The notes beneath the pieces are model-generated. The model saw only the letters and a program-made list of their open reading frames with translations, ran no database searches and was not told the origin of the DNA. Made by a program: the position numbers and the translations under genes. Source: Streptomyces sp. NRRL WC-3742 (GTDB lineage Bacteria > Actinomycetota > Actinomycetes > Streptomycetales > Streptomycetaceae). Taken from it: a stretch of DNA of 64,000 nucleotides. The DNA is taken from positions 48,096 through 112,095 of the forward strand of contig NZ_JOCF01000047.1 in the NCBI RefSeq assembly GCF_000720635.1, given 5' to 3'. Of the stretch, positions 16,315-26,637 are shown piece after piece. Every line of letters starts with the position of its first letter. The stretch's first letter is position 1.

Positions 16315-18087
16315 TCAGTCCTTGATCTCGCAGAGCGCGGCGCCGCTGCTGACACTGGCGCCCACCTCGGCCTTGAGGCCGACGACGGTGCCCGCCTTGT
16401 GCGCGTTCAGCGGCTGCTCCATCTTCATCGCCTCCAGGACGACGATCAGCTCGCCCTCGGCGACGACCTGGCCCTCCTCGACGGCGACCTTGACGATGGT
16501 GCCCTGCATCGGGGAGGCGAGGGTGTCGCCGCCGACGGCCGAGCCGGCCTTCTTGGCGCCCACGCGGCGCTTGGCCTTCGCCGCGCCCGCACCGGCCGCC
16601 GGGGCCGCCGCGACACCCAGCGAGGACGGCAGCGAGACCTCGATCCGCTTGCCGCCGACCTCGACGACCACGGTCTCGCGGGTCTCGGCCTCCTCGCCCT
16701 CACCGGCCCCGCCCGCGAAGGCCGGGATGGTGTTGTCGAACTCGGTCTCGATCCAGCGGGTGAAGACCTTGAACGGCCCGTCGCTGCCGTGCACCTCGGG
16801 CGCGAACGCCGGGTCGGTGACGACCGCCTGGTGGAACGGGATGGCGGTGGCCATGCCCTCGACCCTGAACTCGTTCAGCGCGCGGCGGGCCCGCTCCAGG
16901 GCCTGCTTGCGGTCGCGGCCGGAGACGATCAGCTTGGCCAGCAGGGAGTCCCAGGCCGGGCCGATGACCGAGCCGGTCTCCACGCCCGAGTCCAGGCGCA
17001 CGCCCGGGCCGGACGGCGGGGCGAACAGCGTCACCGTGCCGGGCGCGGGCAGGAAGCCCCGGCCCGGGTCCTCGCCGTTGATGCGGAACTCGAAGGAGTG
17101 ACCGCGCACCTCGGGGTCGCCGTAGCCGAGCTCCTCGCCGTCGGCGATCCGGAACATCTCGCGGACGAGGTCGAGGCCCGTGACCTCCTCGGTGACCGGG
17201 TGCTCCACCTGCAGACGGGTGTTGACCTCCAGGAAGGAGATCGTGCCGTCCAGCGCCACCAGGAACTCGCAGGTGCCGGCGCCGACGTAGCCCGCCTCCT
17301 TGAGGATGGCCTTGGACGCGCGGTACAGCTCGGCGTTCTGCGCCTCGGTCAGGAACGGCGCGGGCGCCTCCTCGACCAGCTTCTGGTGGCGGCGCTGCAG
17401 CGAGCAGTCACGGGTGGAGACGACCACCACGTTGCCGTGGCTGTCGGCGAGACACTGGGTCTCCACGTGCCGCGGGTTGTCCAGGTAGCGCTCGACGAAG
17501 CACTCGCCGCGGCCGAAGGCGGCGACGGCCTCGCGCACCGCCGACTCGTACAGCTCCGGGATCTCCTCCAGCGTGCGGGCGACCTTGAGGCCGCGGCCGC
17601 CACCGCCGAAGGCCGCCTTGATGGCGACCGGCAGGCCGTGCTCCCGGGCGAAGACGACGACCTCGTCGGCACCCGAGACCGGGTCCGGCGTGCCGGCGAC
17701 CAGCGGGGCACCGGCGCGCTGCGCCACGTGCCGGGCGGTCACCTTGTCGCCGAGGTCGCGGATGGCCTGCGGCGGCGGGCCGATCCAGATCAGACCCGCG
17801 TCGAGGACGGCCTGGGCGAAGTCGGCGTTCTCCGACAGGAAGCCGTAGCCGGGGTGGACGGCGTCGGCGCCGGAGTCGGCGGCGGCCTTGAGGACCTTCG
17901 CGATGTCCAGGTAGCTGGTGGCCGGGGTGTCACCGCCCAGCGCGTAAGCCTCGTCGGCCGCGCGGACGTGCAGCGCATCCCGGTCCGGCTCGGCATAGAC
18001 GGCGACGCTGGCGATACCGGCGTCCGAGCAGGCCCGAGCGACGCGGACTGCGATTTCCCCGCGGTTGGCGATGAGCACCTTGCGCAC
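16315..18087 (-). CDS. accA2: acetyl/propionyl-CoA carboxylase alpha subunit (biotin carboxylase-BCCP)
   Basis: Biotin-dependent carboxylase alpha chain of 590 residues. The N-terminal biotin carboxylase has [14 protein letters not shown], the ATP-grasp loop [19 protein letters not shown] and the active-site [16 protein letters not shown]. After an Ala/Lys-rich linker the C-terminal biotinyl domain carries the EAMKMEQ biotinylation site near residue 556. It works with the beta (PccB) and epsilon (AccE) chains encoded 4-6 kb away to carboxylate acetyl- or propionyl-CoA, supplying malonyl- and methylmalonyl-CoA for fatty acids and polyketides. Length and gene order match AccA2 of S. coelicolor. 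The 236-bp region upstream shows no clear promoter to me. Confidence 0.93.
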   Translation of the reverse strand: MRKVLIANRGEIAVRVARACSDAGIASVAVYAEPDRDALHVRAADEAYALGGDTPATSYLDIAKVLKAAADSGADAVHPGYGFLSENADFAQAVLDAGLIWIGPPPQAIRDLGDKVTARHVAQRAGAPLVAGTPDPVSGADEVVVFAREHGLPVAIKAAFGGGGRGLKVARTLEEIPELYESAVREAVAAFGRGECFVERYLDNPRHVETQCLADSHGNVVVVSTRDCSLQRRHQKLVEEAPAPFLTEAQNAELYRASKAILKEAGYVGAGTCEFLVALDGTISFLEVNTRLQVEHPVTEEVTGLDLVREMFRIADGEELGYGDPEVRGHSFEFRINGEDPGRGFLPAPGTVTLFAPPSGPGVRLDSGVETGSVIGPAWDSLLAKLIVSGRDRKQALERARRALNEFRVEGMATAIPFHQAVVTDPAFAPEVHGSDGPFKVFTRWIETEFDNTIPAFAGGAGEGEEAETRETVVVEVGGKRIEVSLPSSLGVAAAPAAGAGAAKAKRRVGAKKAGSAVGGDTLASPMQGTIVKVAVEEGQVVAEGELIVVLEAMKMEQPLNAHKAGTVVGLKAEVGASVSSGAALCEIKD

Positions 18088-18323
18088 TGTGGCTCCCTTC
18101 TTGAACCTCGTTGAGTTTATGGATTCCTGGGCGGTACCGGCGAGTAGCCCCAGGTTGTGAACTATCCCACACGCTCGGTGATGGGAATCGAGGCGTCCTC
18201 GACCGTCCGTGGAGAGACTGCCCAGGTCACCGCAGGTGCGGTCGGAACAGCATGATCAACGGCGAGTGACCGTACGGAGGTACGGGCGGTCGGTGGCATC
18301 GGACACACTCTCGTGCGGCCCCC

Positions 18324-19082
18324 TCAGGCGGCCGTCGTGGTGGCGGCGGGGGCGGACGGCCGGTGCAGCGCCTCGGTGGTGACGTCGGCGGCCAGTTCGA
18401 CCATGTCCGGCCCGTACGCCTCCGGGTTGACCACCCGCAGGACCAGGGCGAAGGTGCCGTCCTGGCCGTACTTCCGGGCGAGTTCGCGGTGGTGGGCGAC
18501 GAGGTAGCGCACGCCCGCCTGGTTGGCGGTGGCGGTCAGCCCGGAGACCAGGAAGGCCGGCCGGCTGTCCGGCGCCGACTGCAGCCGGGCGATCAGTGCG
18601 AAGGAGTGACCGCCGGAGGAGCCGGAGCCGCTCACGTACGGGTACTCCGCACTGCCGATCGTCAGGATCGGCACCACGCTGTCAGGGGTGGGCAGGTGTG
18701 CCACGCCGGGCAGCCAGGAGGCCAGATGGGCCGCCGTCCGCTCGTTGCTCGCCGGGCCGCCGATGCAGAACTCGGCCTTGCTCCCGAGCCCTTGGCGGAC
18801 CTCGTCGTGCGCGACCAGTTCGGCCCGGGACCCGCATTCCTTGACCAGGGCGGCCAGCTCCATCAGTGCGTACACGTCGGTGCGTGAGACGCTCTTCGCG
18901 TTGGTGGACGCGGGCTGGCGGTTGACGACGATCAGGCAGTCGCTGCCGGTGGGCAGCCCGAAGAACCGCCGCACCCGCTCGACCCTGCGGCGCCGCCGCA
19001 GGGTCTGGGCGAGCCAGCCGAGCCCGGCACTGATGGCACTGGCCACCAGGCCCAGCACCACGTTGAGCACGTTGTCGGCCAT
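18324..19082 (-). CDS. membrane-anchored protein of unknown function
   Basis: 252-residue protein. A single helix near residues 5-25 (VVLGLVASAISAGLGWLA) is followed by a very basic stretch (TLRRRRRVERVRRFF), so the bulk of about 210 residues is probably cytoplasmic. That domain alternates hydrophobic strands and helices (CLIVVNRQPAS, ALMELAALVKECG, EFCIGGPASNERTAAHLASW, FALVLRV) and looks like an alpha/beta fold, possibly nucleotide-binding. The FCIGGP.SN..T segment is the most motif-like part. I do not recognise the family. It lies between accA2 and maf, on the same strand as both. Confidence 0.7.
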   Translation of the reverse strand: MADNVLNVVLGLVASAISAGLGWLAQTLRRRRRVERVRRFFGLPTGSDCLIVVNRQPASTNAKSVSRTDVYALMELAALVKECGSRAELVAHDEVRQGLGSKAEFCIGGPASNERTAAHLASWLPGVAHLPTPDSVVPILTIGSAEYPYVSGSGSSGGHSFALIARLQSAPDSRPAFLVSGLTATANQAGVRYLVAHHRELARKYGQDGTFALVLRVVNPEAYGPDMVELAADVTTEALHRPSAPAATTTAA

Positions 19083-19146
19083 CGCCGCGTTCCTCCCCGG
19101 ATCGAACGGGGGTCAGCTTAGAGGGCCGACTGCCCCGCGCGTCAGG

Positions 19147-19749
19147 TCAGTTGGTCCACAGATCCACAATGCGCACGTCGAGGTCGGCGAGCAGGCGGCG
19201 CAGCAGGGGCAGCGAGAGGCCGATGACGTTGCCCGGGTCGCCGTCGATGCCGTCGACGAACGGTGCCGAGCGGCCGTCCAGGGTGAACGCCCCGGCCACG
19301 TACAGGGGTTCGCCGGAGGCCACGTACGCGGCCACCTCGGCGTCGTCCGGGGTGCCGAAGCGGACGGTGGTGGAGGCGGTGGCGGAGGACTGGCGGCCGG
19401 TCGCGGTGTCGATCACGCAGTGGCCGGTGCGCAGCACGCCCTCGCGCCCGCGCATCGCGCGCCAGCGGGCGACGGCCTCCTCGGCGTCGGCGGGCTTGCC
19501 GAGGGCCCGGCCGTCCAGCTCCAGGACGGAGTCGCAGCCGATCACCAGCTCGCCGGCGGTCAGTTCGGCGGCGACGGCCTTCGCCTTGGCCTCGGCGAGG
19601 ACCAGGGCCAGCTCGCCGGGGGTGGCGGCGCTGATCGCGTCCTCGTCGACGCCGCTGACCACCACGCGCGGGTCGAGCCCCGCCTGGCGCAGCAGCCCGA
19701 GGCGGGCGGGGGAGGCGGAGGCGAGGACGAGGGAGCGCTGATCGGTCAT
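19147..19749 (-). CDS. maf: Maf-family nucleotide pyrophosphatase
   Basis: 200-residue Maf/HAM1-fold house-cleaning enzyme that hydrolyses non-canonical or surplus nucleoside triphosphates. It starts with [18 protein letters not shown], the family's substrate loop, then [23 protein letters not shown] sequence (here [19 protein letters not shown]), the [11 protein letters not shown] segment and [19 protein letters not shown] 19749 is the natural start. It is part of the accA2-maf-mmpB-accE-pccB block conserved in Streptomyces and is separated from the next small gene by 34 nt. Confidence 0.93.
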   Translation of the reverse strand: MTDQRSLVLASASPARLGLLRQAGLDPRVVVSGVDEDAISAATPGELALVLAEAKAKAVAAELTAGELVIGCDSVLELDGRALGKPADAEEAVARWRAMRGREGVLRTGHCVIDTATGRQSSATASTTVRFGTPDDAEVAAYVASGEPLYVAGAFTLDGRSAPFVDGIDGDPGNVIGLSLPLLRRLLADLDVRIVDLWTN

Positions 19750-19783
19750 GCCGACCAGCGTAGGCGGTGGTGGTGTCCGCCGT

Positions 19784-19924
19784 TCAGGTGAACCAGCGGG
19801 AGAGCATCATCAGGACGGAGCCCACCAGCACGATGGCGGCCAGCACCCGGCCGGAGCGCCGCATTCGTTCCTGCATCCGCCGGGCCTCGGGTGAGGGCTC
19901 GTCGCGAGGGTCTGACCAGAGCAC
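19784..19924 (-). CDS. mmpB: MmpB-like small morphogenic membrane protein
   Basis: 46-codon gene, easily missed. From GTG 19924 the product begins with [20 protein letters not shown], continues [10 protein letters not shown] and has one transmembrane helix ([17 protein letters not shown]) before the stop at 19784-19786. The LWSDP N-terminus, acidic-then-basic stretch and single C-terminal helix match the small morphogenic membrane protein MmpB found beside the acyl-CoA carboxylase genes of Streptomyces. It sits between accE and maf on the same strand. A perfect 20-bp palindrome lies 33 bp upstream of the start, so it probably has its own promoter. Confidence 0.85.
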   Translation of the reverse strand: MLWSDPRDEPSPEARRMQERMRRSGRVLAAIVLVGSVLMMLSRWFT

Positions 19925-19957
19925 CCGTCCAGGGTGCGCCGCGCGGGGCGGCGGGCG

Positions 19958-19977
19958 CCTGAGTACGCGTACTCAGG
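19958..19977. promoter_or_regulatory. perfect 20-bp palindrome upstream of mmpB
   Basis: CCTGAGTACGCGTACTCAGG has complete dyad symmetry with no spacer. Being 33 bp before the mmpB start and having no terminal U-tract equivalent, it is more likely a protein-binding site than a terminator. Confidence 0.65.
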
Positions 19978-19992
19978 TTGGGGGCGGAACGG

Positions 19993-20022
19993 GCGTGGGG
20001 AGCCGCGACCGGCTCCCCACGC
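19993..20022 (-). terminator. hairpin terminator of pccB-accE
   Basis: Perfect 12-bp stem (19993-20004 with 20011-20022), 6-nt loop, 20 nt beyond the accE stop on the minus strand. Confidence 0.83.
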
Positions 20023-20041
20023 GTCGTACGTCCGAGCGCTT

Positions 20042-20263
20042 CTAGCGTGCCCAGCCCGAGGTGCGCCAGGCGTTGGTGCCCGGGTGGATCGCGGGGCGGA
20101 GCAGGCGGGCGCGGTCGCTCCAGGGGGAGGCCGGGCCGACGCCGGCCAGGCGGGACGCCTCGGCGGCGGCCTGCGCGGCGGCGGCCCGGGATTGGACCAC
20201 CGCCAGGACGGTGGCCAGCTCCTCGGGGGTCGGCTGCCCGTGCAGCACGTGGATCGGGGCCAT
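20042..20263 (-). CDS. accE: acyl-CoA carboxylase epsilon subunit
   Basis: 73-residue small subunit that binds and stabilises the alpha/beta carboxylase complex of actinobacteria. It begins MAPIHVLHGQPTPEELATVL, the usual epsilon start (short strand, then G.PT.EELA..LAVV), contains the Ala-rich helix and ends with W.SG.A.... It lies 68 nt downstream of pccB on the same strand, separated only by a tandem repeat, so the two are co-transcribed. The PccE/AccE name depends on context rather than on catalytic residues; the protein has none. Confidence 0.9.
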   Translation of the reverse strand: MAPIHVLHGQPTPEELATVLAVVQSRAAAAQAAAEASRLAGVGPASPWSDRARLLRPAIHPGTNAWRTSGWAR

Positions 20264-20291
20264 GGTTCGATTCTCTCCCGTACGGGGCTGT

Positions 20292-20331
20292 GGCGTCCTG
20301 AGGGCGTCCTGAGGGGCGTCCTGGGGGCGTC

Positions 20332-20335
<4 letters not shown>
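20292..20335. repeat. four tandem 11-bp units between pccB and accE
   Basis: Units of GGCGTCCTGAG (two perfect, two slightly altered) fill almost the whole pccB-accE spacer and could influence how much accE is translated. Confidence 0.75.
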
Positions 20336-21924
<1,589 letters not shown>

Positions 21925-22149
21925 CCGGTGGCTCTCCCTGATCATCGGCCGCGACCTGTTCGAGTGCGCGCGGGCCGGATGTGGGGGCCCGCCGCGGGAG
22001 GGCAGGGCGGCGCTGCGAACTACCGTTGGGTAGCGTAAACGGCGGGTGGCGCCGGATGTAACGTCCGCCGGTTATGGCCAGCGACACAGTGTCATCGGCG
22101 TACGTTCTGGGGCACGATAGGTCGGCCTGGGGCATCTACTGTCATCCCC

Positions 22150-23043
22150 ATGACCGCACCCGACACCCCCCGCCGCAGTGGACTGCGCGGCTTCGGCGCC
22201 GCCGGACCGTCGCCCTGGACGGACCTGGACCGGCCCCCGCTGGACGGGGCGGCGCTGCGCCGCTCCCTGATCGTCCCGGGCGGGCTCTGGACCTCGCTGG
22301 ACGTCCTCGCCGAGACCGGCTCCACCAACAGCGACCTCGCCGAGCGGGCCCGGGCCGGCGCCCCGCAGGGCGCGGTGCTGGTCGCCGAGGCGCAGAGCGC
22401 CGCGCGGGGGCGGCTGGACCGGCAGTGGACGGCCCCGGCCCGCTCCGGGCTCTTCCTCTCCTTCCTGCTGCGGCCCGAGGAGGTGCCCGTCGAGCGGTAC
22501 GGCTGGCTGCCGATCCTCGTCGGGGTGGCCGCCGCCAGCACGCTGGGCCGGGTGGCCGGGGTCGAGGTGGGGCTGAAGTGGCCCAACGACCTCCAGGTGG
22601 AGATCGACGGCGCGGAGCGCAAGGTCGGCGGCATCCTCACCGAACTGAGCGGCGGCGCCGTGGTGGTGGGGATGGGCCTCAACGTCTCGCTGCGCGCGGA
22701 GGAGCTGCCCGTCCCCACTGCCGCCTCGCTGGCGCTGGCGGGGGCCTCGACCACCGACCGGTCCGTCCTGCTGCGGGCCCTGCTGCGCGAGTTCGCCGAG
22801 CTGTACGGGGAGTGGACGGCCGCCGCCGGGGACCCGCACGCCAGCGACCTGATGCGCGCGTACGCCGACCGCTGCACCACACTGGGACGCCGGGTGAAGG
22901 TGCACCTTCCCGGGGGCGCGGAGTTGGAAGGCGAGGCGGTGGCGATCGACGGCGACGGCCGGCTCGTGGTGCGCTCCGAGGACGGCGCACGCCGGGCGGT
23001 CGGCGCGGGGGACGTCGTCCACGTGCGCCCCGAGCCCCGGTAA
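22150..23043 (+). CDS. birA: biotin-[acetyl-CoA carboxylase] ligase
   Basis: 297-residue class I biotin protein ligase, which activates biotin with ATP and attaches it to the EAMKM lysine of AccA2-type subunits. The catalytic domain shows TGSTNSDLAERARAG, the biotinyl-AMP loop SAARGRLDRQWTAP, LKWPNDLQVEI with the key lysine, and KVGGILTEL; the C-terminal SH3-like domain carries GRRVKVHLPGG. There is no N-terminal DNA-binding domain, so it is a pure ligase and not a repressor. Divergent from pccB. Confidence 0.93.
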   Translation: MTAPDTPRRSGLRGFGAAGPSPWTDLDRPPLDGAALRRSLIVPGGLWTSLDVLAETGSTNSDLAERARAGAPQGAVLVAEAQSAARGRLDRQWTAPARSGLFLSFLLRPEEVPVERYGWLPILVGVAAASTLGRVAGVEVGLKWPNDLQVEIDGAERKVGGILTELSGGAVVVGMGLNVSLRAEELPVPTAASLALAGASTTDRSVLLRALLREFAELYGEWTAAAGDPHASDLMRAYADRCTTLGRRVKVHLPGGAELEGEAVAIDGDGRLVVRSEDGARRAVGAGDVVHVRPEPR

Positions 23044-23261
23044 CTGGTCACCGGGGCCCGCCCAGCGGTCGTCCGTGCTCCCCTTACTCCCCCTTGACCC
23101 GGGCGGATGCCCCGGATGACGGGATTCCGTGCGAACATTCCACCTGGCAGCGGTGTGAGGCGCGCCACTGCTCGCAGGGGTGGTCAAACGCGCCCGGACA
23201 GGTAGCGCGCCCGGACAGGCAGGACACGAGGCAAGTGCGGCGACCGCACGGGGACGGACCG

Positions 23262-24386
23262 GTGGCAGAGGACGGCAGCAGCGGCGCGGCGGCGGGCGAC
23301 CACGACCAGACGGTCGCGCTCGAACTGGAGCGGCTGATCCTGGACGCGCCACGTCGCTACACCCCGTACCAGGCCGCCCGTGCCGCCGACGTCCCGATGG
23401 AGCTGGCCACCCGCTTCTGGCGGGCCATGGGTTTCCCCGACATCGGCCAGTCCCGGGCGCTGACGGACGGCGACGTGATCGCCCTGCGGCGGCTGGCCGG
23501 GCTGGTCGAGTCCGGGCTGCTCAGCGAGTCGATGGCGATCCAGGTGGCCCGCTCCACCGGCCAGACCACCGCCCGGCTGGCGGGCTGGCAGATGGACACC
23601 TTCCTGGAGAACCTCACCCAGTCCGTCGAGCCCGGCCTGACCCGCGCCGAGGTCGCGTACCCGCTGGTCGAGCTGCTGCTGCCGGAGCTGGAGCAGTTCC
23701 TGGTGTACGTCTGGCGGCGCCAGCTGGCCGCCGTCACCGGCCGCGTGGTGCAGGCCGCCGAGGACCACGAGATCACCAGCGGACGGCTCGCGGTGGGATT
23801 CGCCGACCTGGTCGGCTTCACCCGGCTGTCGCGGCGGCTGGAGGAGGAGGAGCTCGGCGAGCTGGTCGAGACCTTCGAGAACACCTGCTCCGACCTGATC
23901 GCCGGCCAGGGCGGCCGGGTGATCAAGACCCTCGGCGACGAGATCCTCTACGTCTCGGAGGACCCGGCGACCGCCGCCGAGATCGCGCTCAGCCTCATCG
24001 ACGCGCTGGCCGAGGACGACACCATCCCCGCGCTGCGGGTGGGCATGGCCTTCGGCACCGTGACCTCGCGGATGGGCGACGTCTTCGGCACCACCGTCAA
24101 CCTGGCGAGTCGGCTGACCTCGATCGCGCCCAAGGACGCGGTGCTGATTGACGGGGAGTTCGCCGCCGCCCTGGAGCAGAGCGGCGCCGTCGCTCCCGCC
24201 GACTCGGAGGGGCCGGGCCTGGCGGAGGCGCTCTCCGCGGCGGCGGGGATGCCGGCCTCGGGGCTGCCGATGCCCGCGCCGGAGCCCGGCCACCGCTTCC
24301 ACCTGCAGCCGATGTGGCGGCGGCCGGTGCGGGGGCTCGGGCTGGTCGAGCCGTGGCTGCTGTCGCGGCGGATGAAGGCCGAGTAG
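23262..24386 (+). CDS. cya: class III adenylate cyclase
   Basis: 374-residue cytoplasmic cyclase producing cAMP. The N-terminal 170 residues form a helical regulatory domain (LERLILDAPRRYTPYQAA, TDGDVIALRRLAGLVESGLL); the catalytic domain from about residue 180 has the metal-binding VGFADLVGFTRLSRRLEEEE, the second aspartate in RVIKTLGDEILYV and the VGMAFGTVTSRMGDVFGTTVNLASRL signature. No transmembrane helix is present. GTG 23262 is used because it directly precedes the conserved acidic N-terminus (VAEDGSSG); in-frame codons further upstream overlap the ligase gene. Length resembles Streptomyces Cya. A Crp-like palindrome in this window (55251-55268) would be a candidate output. Confidence 0.9.
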   Translation: MAEDGSSGAAAGDHDQTVALELERLILDAPRRYTPYQAARAADVPMELATRFWRAMGFPDIGQSRALTDGDVIALRRLAGLVESGLLSESMAIQVARSTGQTTARLAGWQMDTFLENLTQSVEPGLTRAEVAYPLVELLLPELEQFLVYVWRRQLAAVTGRVVQAAEDHEITSGRLAVGFADLVGFTRLSRRLEEEELGELVETFENTCSDLIAGQGGRVIKTLGDEILYVSEDPATAAEIALSLIDALAEDDTIPALRVGMAFGTVTSRMGDVFGTTVNLASRLTSIAPKDAVLIDGEFAAALEQSGAVAPADSEGPGLAEALSAAAGMPASGLPMPAPEPGHRFHLQPMWRRPVRGLGLVEPWLLSRRMKAE

Positions 24387-24587
24387 CGCTGGGGGAGCCC
24401 CGGGAGGCTCCGCGCGCCTTCCGCGCGCTTTCGGCCGGAACGGTTGAAAGTCGTACGGTTCGGCCGCTGCCTGTCGGGGCAAACGGGACATAGCCGAGCG
24501 AAACCGCCATAGTCTTGGTGCAAGTGGGCCGTACCGGCGGCCCACGGGGGGTCTGGCAGGACCGAGCACAGGGAGCGAGGCGAGCCG

Positions 24588-26423
24588 GTGAGCAGTGAGG
24601 CGATCGTGACGGACCGCGGCTGCGACTGCGGCGGCCCGCCGCGGCCCGAGTCGCTGCCCGACCTGCGGTTGCGGTCCGTGGTCGAGCTCGCCCAGGACAT
24701 GGCGGGCGCGCTGACCCCGCTGGAGGCCGTCCGGGTCGCCGCAGCCAGGGCCACCGAGGCGCTCGGCGCCACCATGGCCGCCGTCTCCGTCTGGGACCGC
24801 GAGTCCGGCCGGCTGCGGGTGCTGGTCAACCACGGCGACCTCGCGCCCGGCGAGCAGGAACTGCCCGAGGACGAGTCGTACCCCGTCGCCGACTTCCCCG
24901 AGATCGTCACCTACCTGGAAGAGCGCTGGACCACCGGGCGGCTGCCCCGCGCCTGGGTGCAGACCGCCCAGAGCGTCGAGCCGCACGCCGGGCACGCGCA
25001 CCCGACCGCCGGCGCGTACTGCCAGGAGCGCGCCGCCGCGCTGCGCCGGCGCGGGCGGGGCTGCTGCGTGGTCGCGCCGATCGTGCTGCACGGGCAGGCG
25101 TGGGGCGAGCTCTACCTCGCCCGCGCGCTCGGCATGCCCGAGTTCACCGAGGCCGACGCCGACTACGCCACCCTCCTCGCCGCCCAGGTCTCCGCCGGGC
25201 TCGCCCAGACCGAACGCCTCGCCGACCTGCGCCGCCTCGCCTTCTCCGACCCGCTCACGGGCCTCGCCAACCGGCGGGCCGTCGACGAGCGGCTGGAGGG
25301 CGCGCTCGCCGCGCACAACCGCGAGGACACCGTGGTCTCCCTGGTCGTCTGCGACGTCAACGGGCTCAAGCGGGTCAACGACCAGCTCGGCCACGAGATG
25401 GGCGACCGGCTGCTCGAACGCTTCGCCCACCAGCTCTCGCTGGCCGCCGCCAAACTCCCCGGCAGCCTCGCCGCCCGGCTCGGCGGCGACGAGTTCTGCC
25501 TGCTCGCGGAGGGGCAGAAGGCGGACGAGGTGGTCGCCGTCGCCGAGGAGCTGTGCGCGCGGGCGCTGGCCCTGTCCGAGGGGGAGGGCGTCGCCTGCGG
25601 GGTCGCCTCCACCGGGGACTCCATCGGGCCCGTCACCACCCCCGACCGGCTCTTCCGCCTCGCCGACGCCGCCCAGTACCGGGCCAAGGCCGCCCGCGCC
25701 GCCCACCCCGTCGTCGCCGGGCGCAGCCACGGCCCCGGCTTCTCGCCCGACCCCACCGTGCTGCTCGCCGACGCCGCCGACCCGCACCGCCGCGCGGACG
25801 GGCGGCGCGGCCCCACCGGCCGCGCCGGGTCCGGCGACCGGCGGCGCTTCCGCGGCGCCGCCCACAGCGCCGACCCGGGGCAGCTGCTCACCGCCGTCCT
25901 CGCCTCCCTCGACCAGGCGGCCGACGCCCGGTCCGTCCACCCGGCCGACAGCCTCGGCAAGCTGGTCGTCGTCGCCGAGACCGCCGCGCGGCTGCTGGAC
26001 GCGGTCGGCTGGTGGGTCTCGTACGTGCCGCCGGGCTCGCAGCTGATGCGCACCGCCCAGCACGCCGTCTACCGGATGACCAGCGGGCCCAGCAGCAGGC
26101 GGGCCGAGACCCAGCGCGCCCAGATCGAGGCCCCGGACGCCGTCTTCGACCTGCGGCACTACCCGATGACGCGGCGGGCGGTGCGCGGCGGTGCCTTCGC
26201 GCTGCGCGCGGGCGCGGCGGGCAACGACCCGGCGGAGGAGGCGATGCTGGTCGTCTCCGGGTACCGGGGGATGGTCGCGGCCGGAGGGCAGAACGCGGCG
26301 GGCGGCTGGCTGGTCGAGCTCTTCGCGGACGACGCCACCCTGCCGCTGGGCCAGGCGGCCTGCGCGATGCGGACGCTGGTCGCGGTGGCCCTGGCCGGCC
26401 CGGCCTCGCCTCCCGGGGTCTGA
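24588..26423 (+). CDS. GAF-GGDEF diguanylate cyclase-like protein
   Basis: 611-residue cytoplasmic protein. Residues about 25-205 are a GAF-like sensor (VVELAQDMAGALTPLEAVR to YATLLAAQVSAGLAQTERL), followed by a GGDEF domain from about 213 (FSDPLTGLANRRAVDERL, CDVNGLKRVNDQLGHEMGD, RLGGDEFCLL). The active-site GGDEF is intact, so c-di-GMP synthesis is plausible. No RxxD inhibitory site stands five residues upstream, so it should lack the usual product inhibition. The last 200 residues are a separate, unrecognised C-terminal domain. GTG 24588 follows AGGGAGCGAGG. Placed directly after the adenylate cyclase gene, 201 nt away. Confidence 0.88.
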   Translation: MSSEAIVTDRGCDCGGPPRPESLPDLRLRSVVELAQDMAGALTPLEAVRVAAARATEALGATMAAVSVWDRESGRLRVLVNHGDLAPGEQELPEDESYPVADFPEIVTYLEERWTTGRLPRAWVQTAQSVEPHAGHAHPTAGAYCQERAAALRRRGRGCCVVAPIVLHGQAWGELYLARALGMPEFTEADADYATLLAAQVSAGLAQTERLADLRRLAFSDPLTGLANRRAVDERLEGALAAHNREDTVVSLVVCDVNGLKRVNDQLGHEMGDRLLERFAHQLSLAAAKLPGSLAARLGGDEFCLLAEGQKADEVVAVAEELCARALALSEGEGVACGVASTGDSIGPVTTPDRLFRLADAAQYRAKAARAAHPVVAGRSHGPGFSPDPTVLLADAADPHRRADGRRGPTGRAGSGDRRRFRGAAHSADPGQLLTAVLASLDQAADARSVHPADSLGKLVVVAETAARLLDAVGWWVSYVPPGSQLMRTAQHAVYRMTSGPSSRRAETQRAQIEAPDAVFDLRHYPMTRRAVRGGAFALRAGAAGNDPAEEAMLVVSGYRGMVAAGGQNAAGGWLVELFADDATLPLGQAACAMRTLVAVALAGPASPPGV

Positions 26424-26470
26424 GGGCCCGCTCCCGGTGTGTCCCCGTTCGGTGACCGGCGGGTCGCGGC

Positions 26471-26637
26471 CTAGGCCGTGTCTTTCGGATCACGCCGGGC
26501 GGTCGCCGCCGGGGCACGCACCTCGCCGGCTTCTCGTCAGTCGCCGATGCTCCGCATCTACTCCCTCCTCGGCACCGCCGATGCACGCACCCCAACGCCG
26601 CCCGCTGATCCGACGTGATCCGAAAGACACGGCCTAG
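26471..26637. mobile_element. MITE-like element with 24-bp perfect inverted repeats
   Basis: 167 bp bounded by perfectly complementary 24-bp ends (26471-26494 and 26614-26637); counting from the outside each reads CTAG, then GGCCGTGTCTTTCGGATC, then ACG. The CTAG at both ends may be a 4-bp target duplication of the YTAR kind seen with some IS5-family elements. The 119-bp interior has no ORF of note, so it is non-autonomous. Its right end overlaps the last codon of the TetR gene and supplies its TAG stop. Confidence 0.85.

Noticed and set aside
23184..26159. 991-codon frame antisense to the cyclase and GGDEF genes
   Set aside because: Pro/Ala/Gly/Arg-rich with no domain; both opposite-strand genes have intact catalytic motifs.
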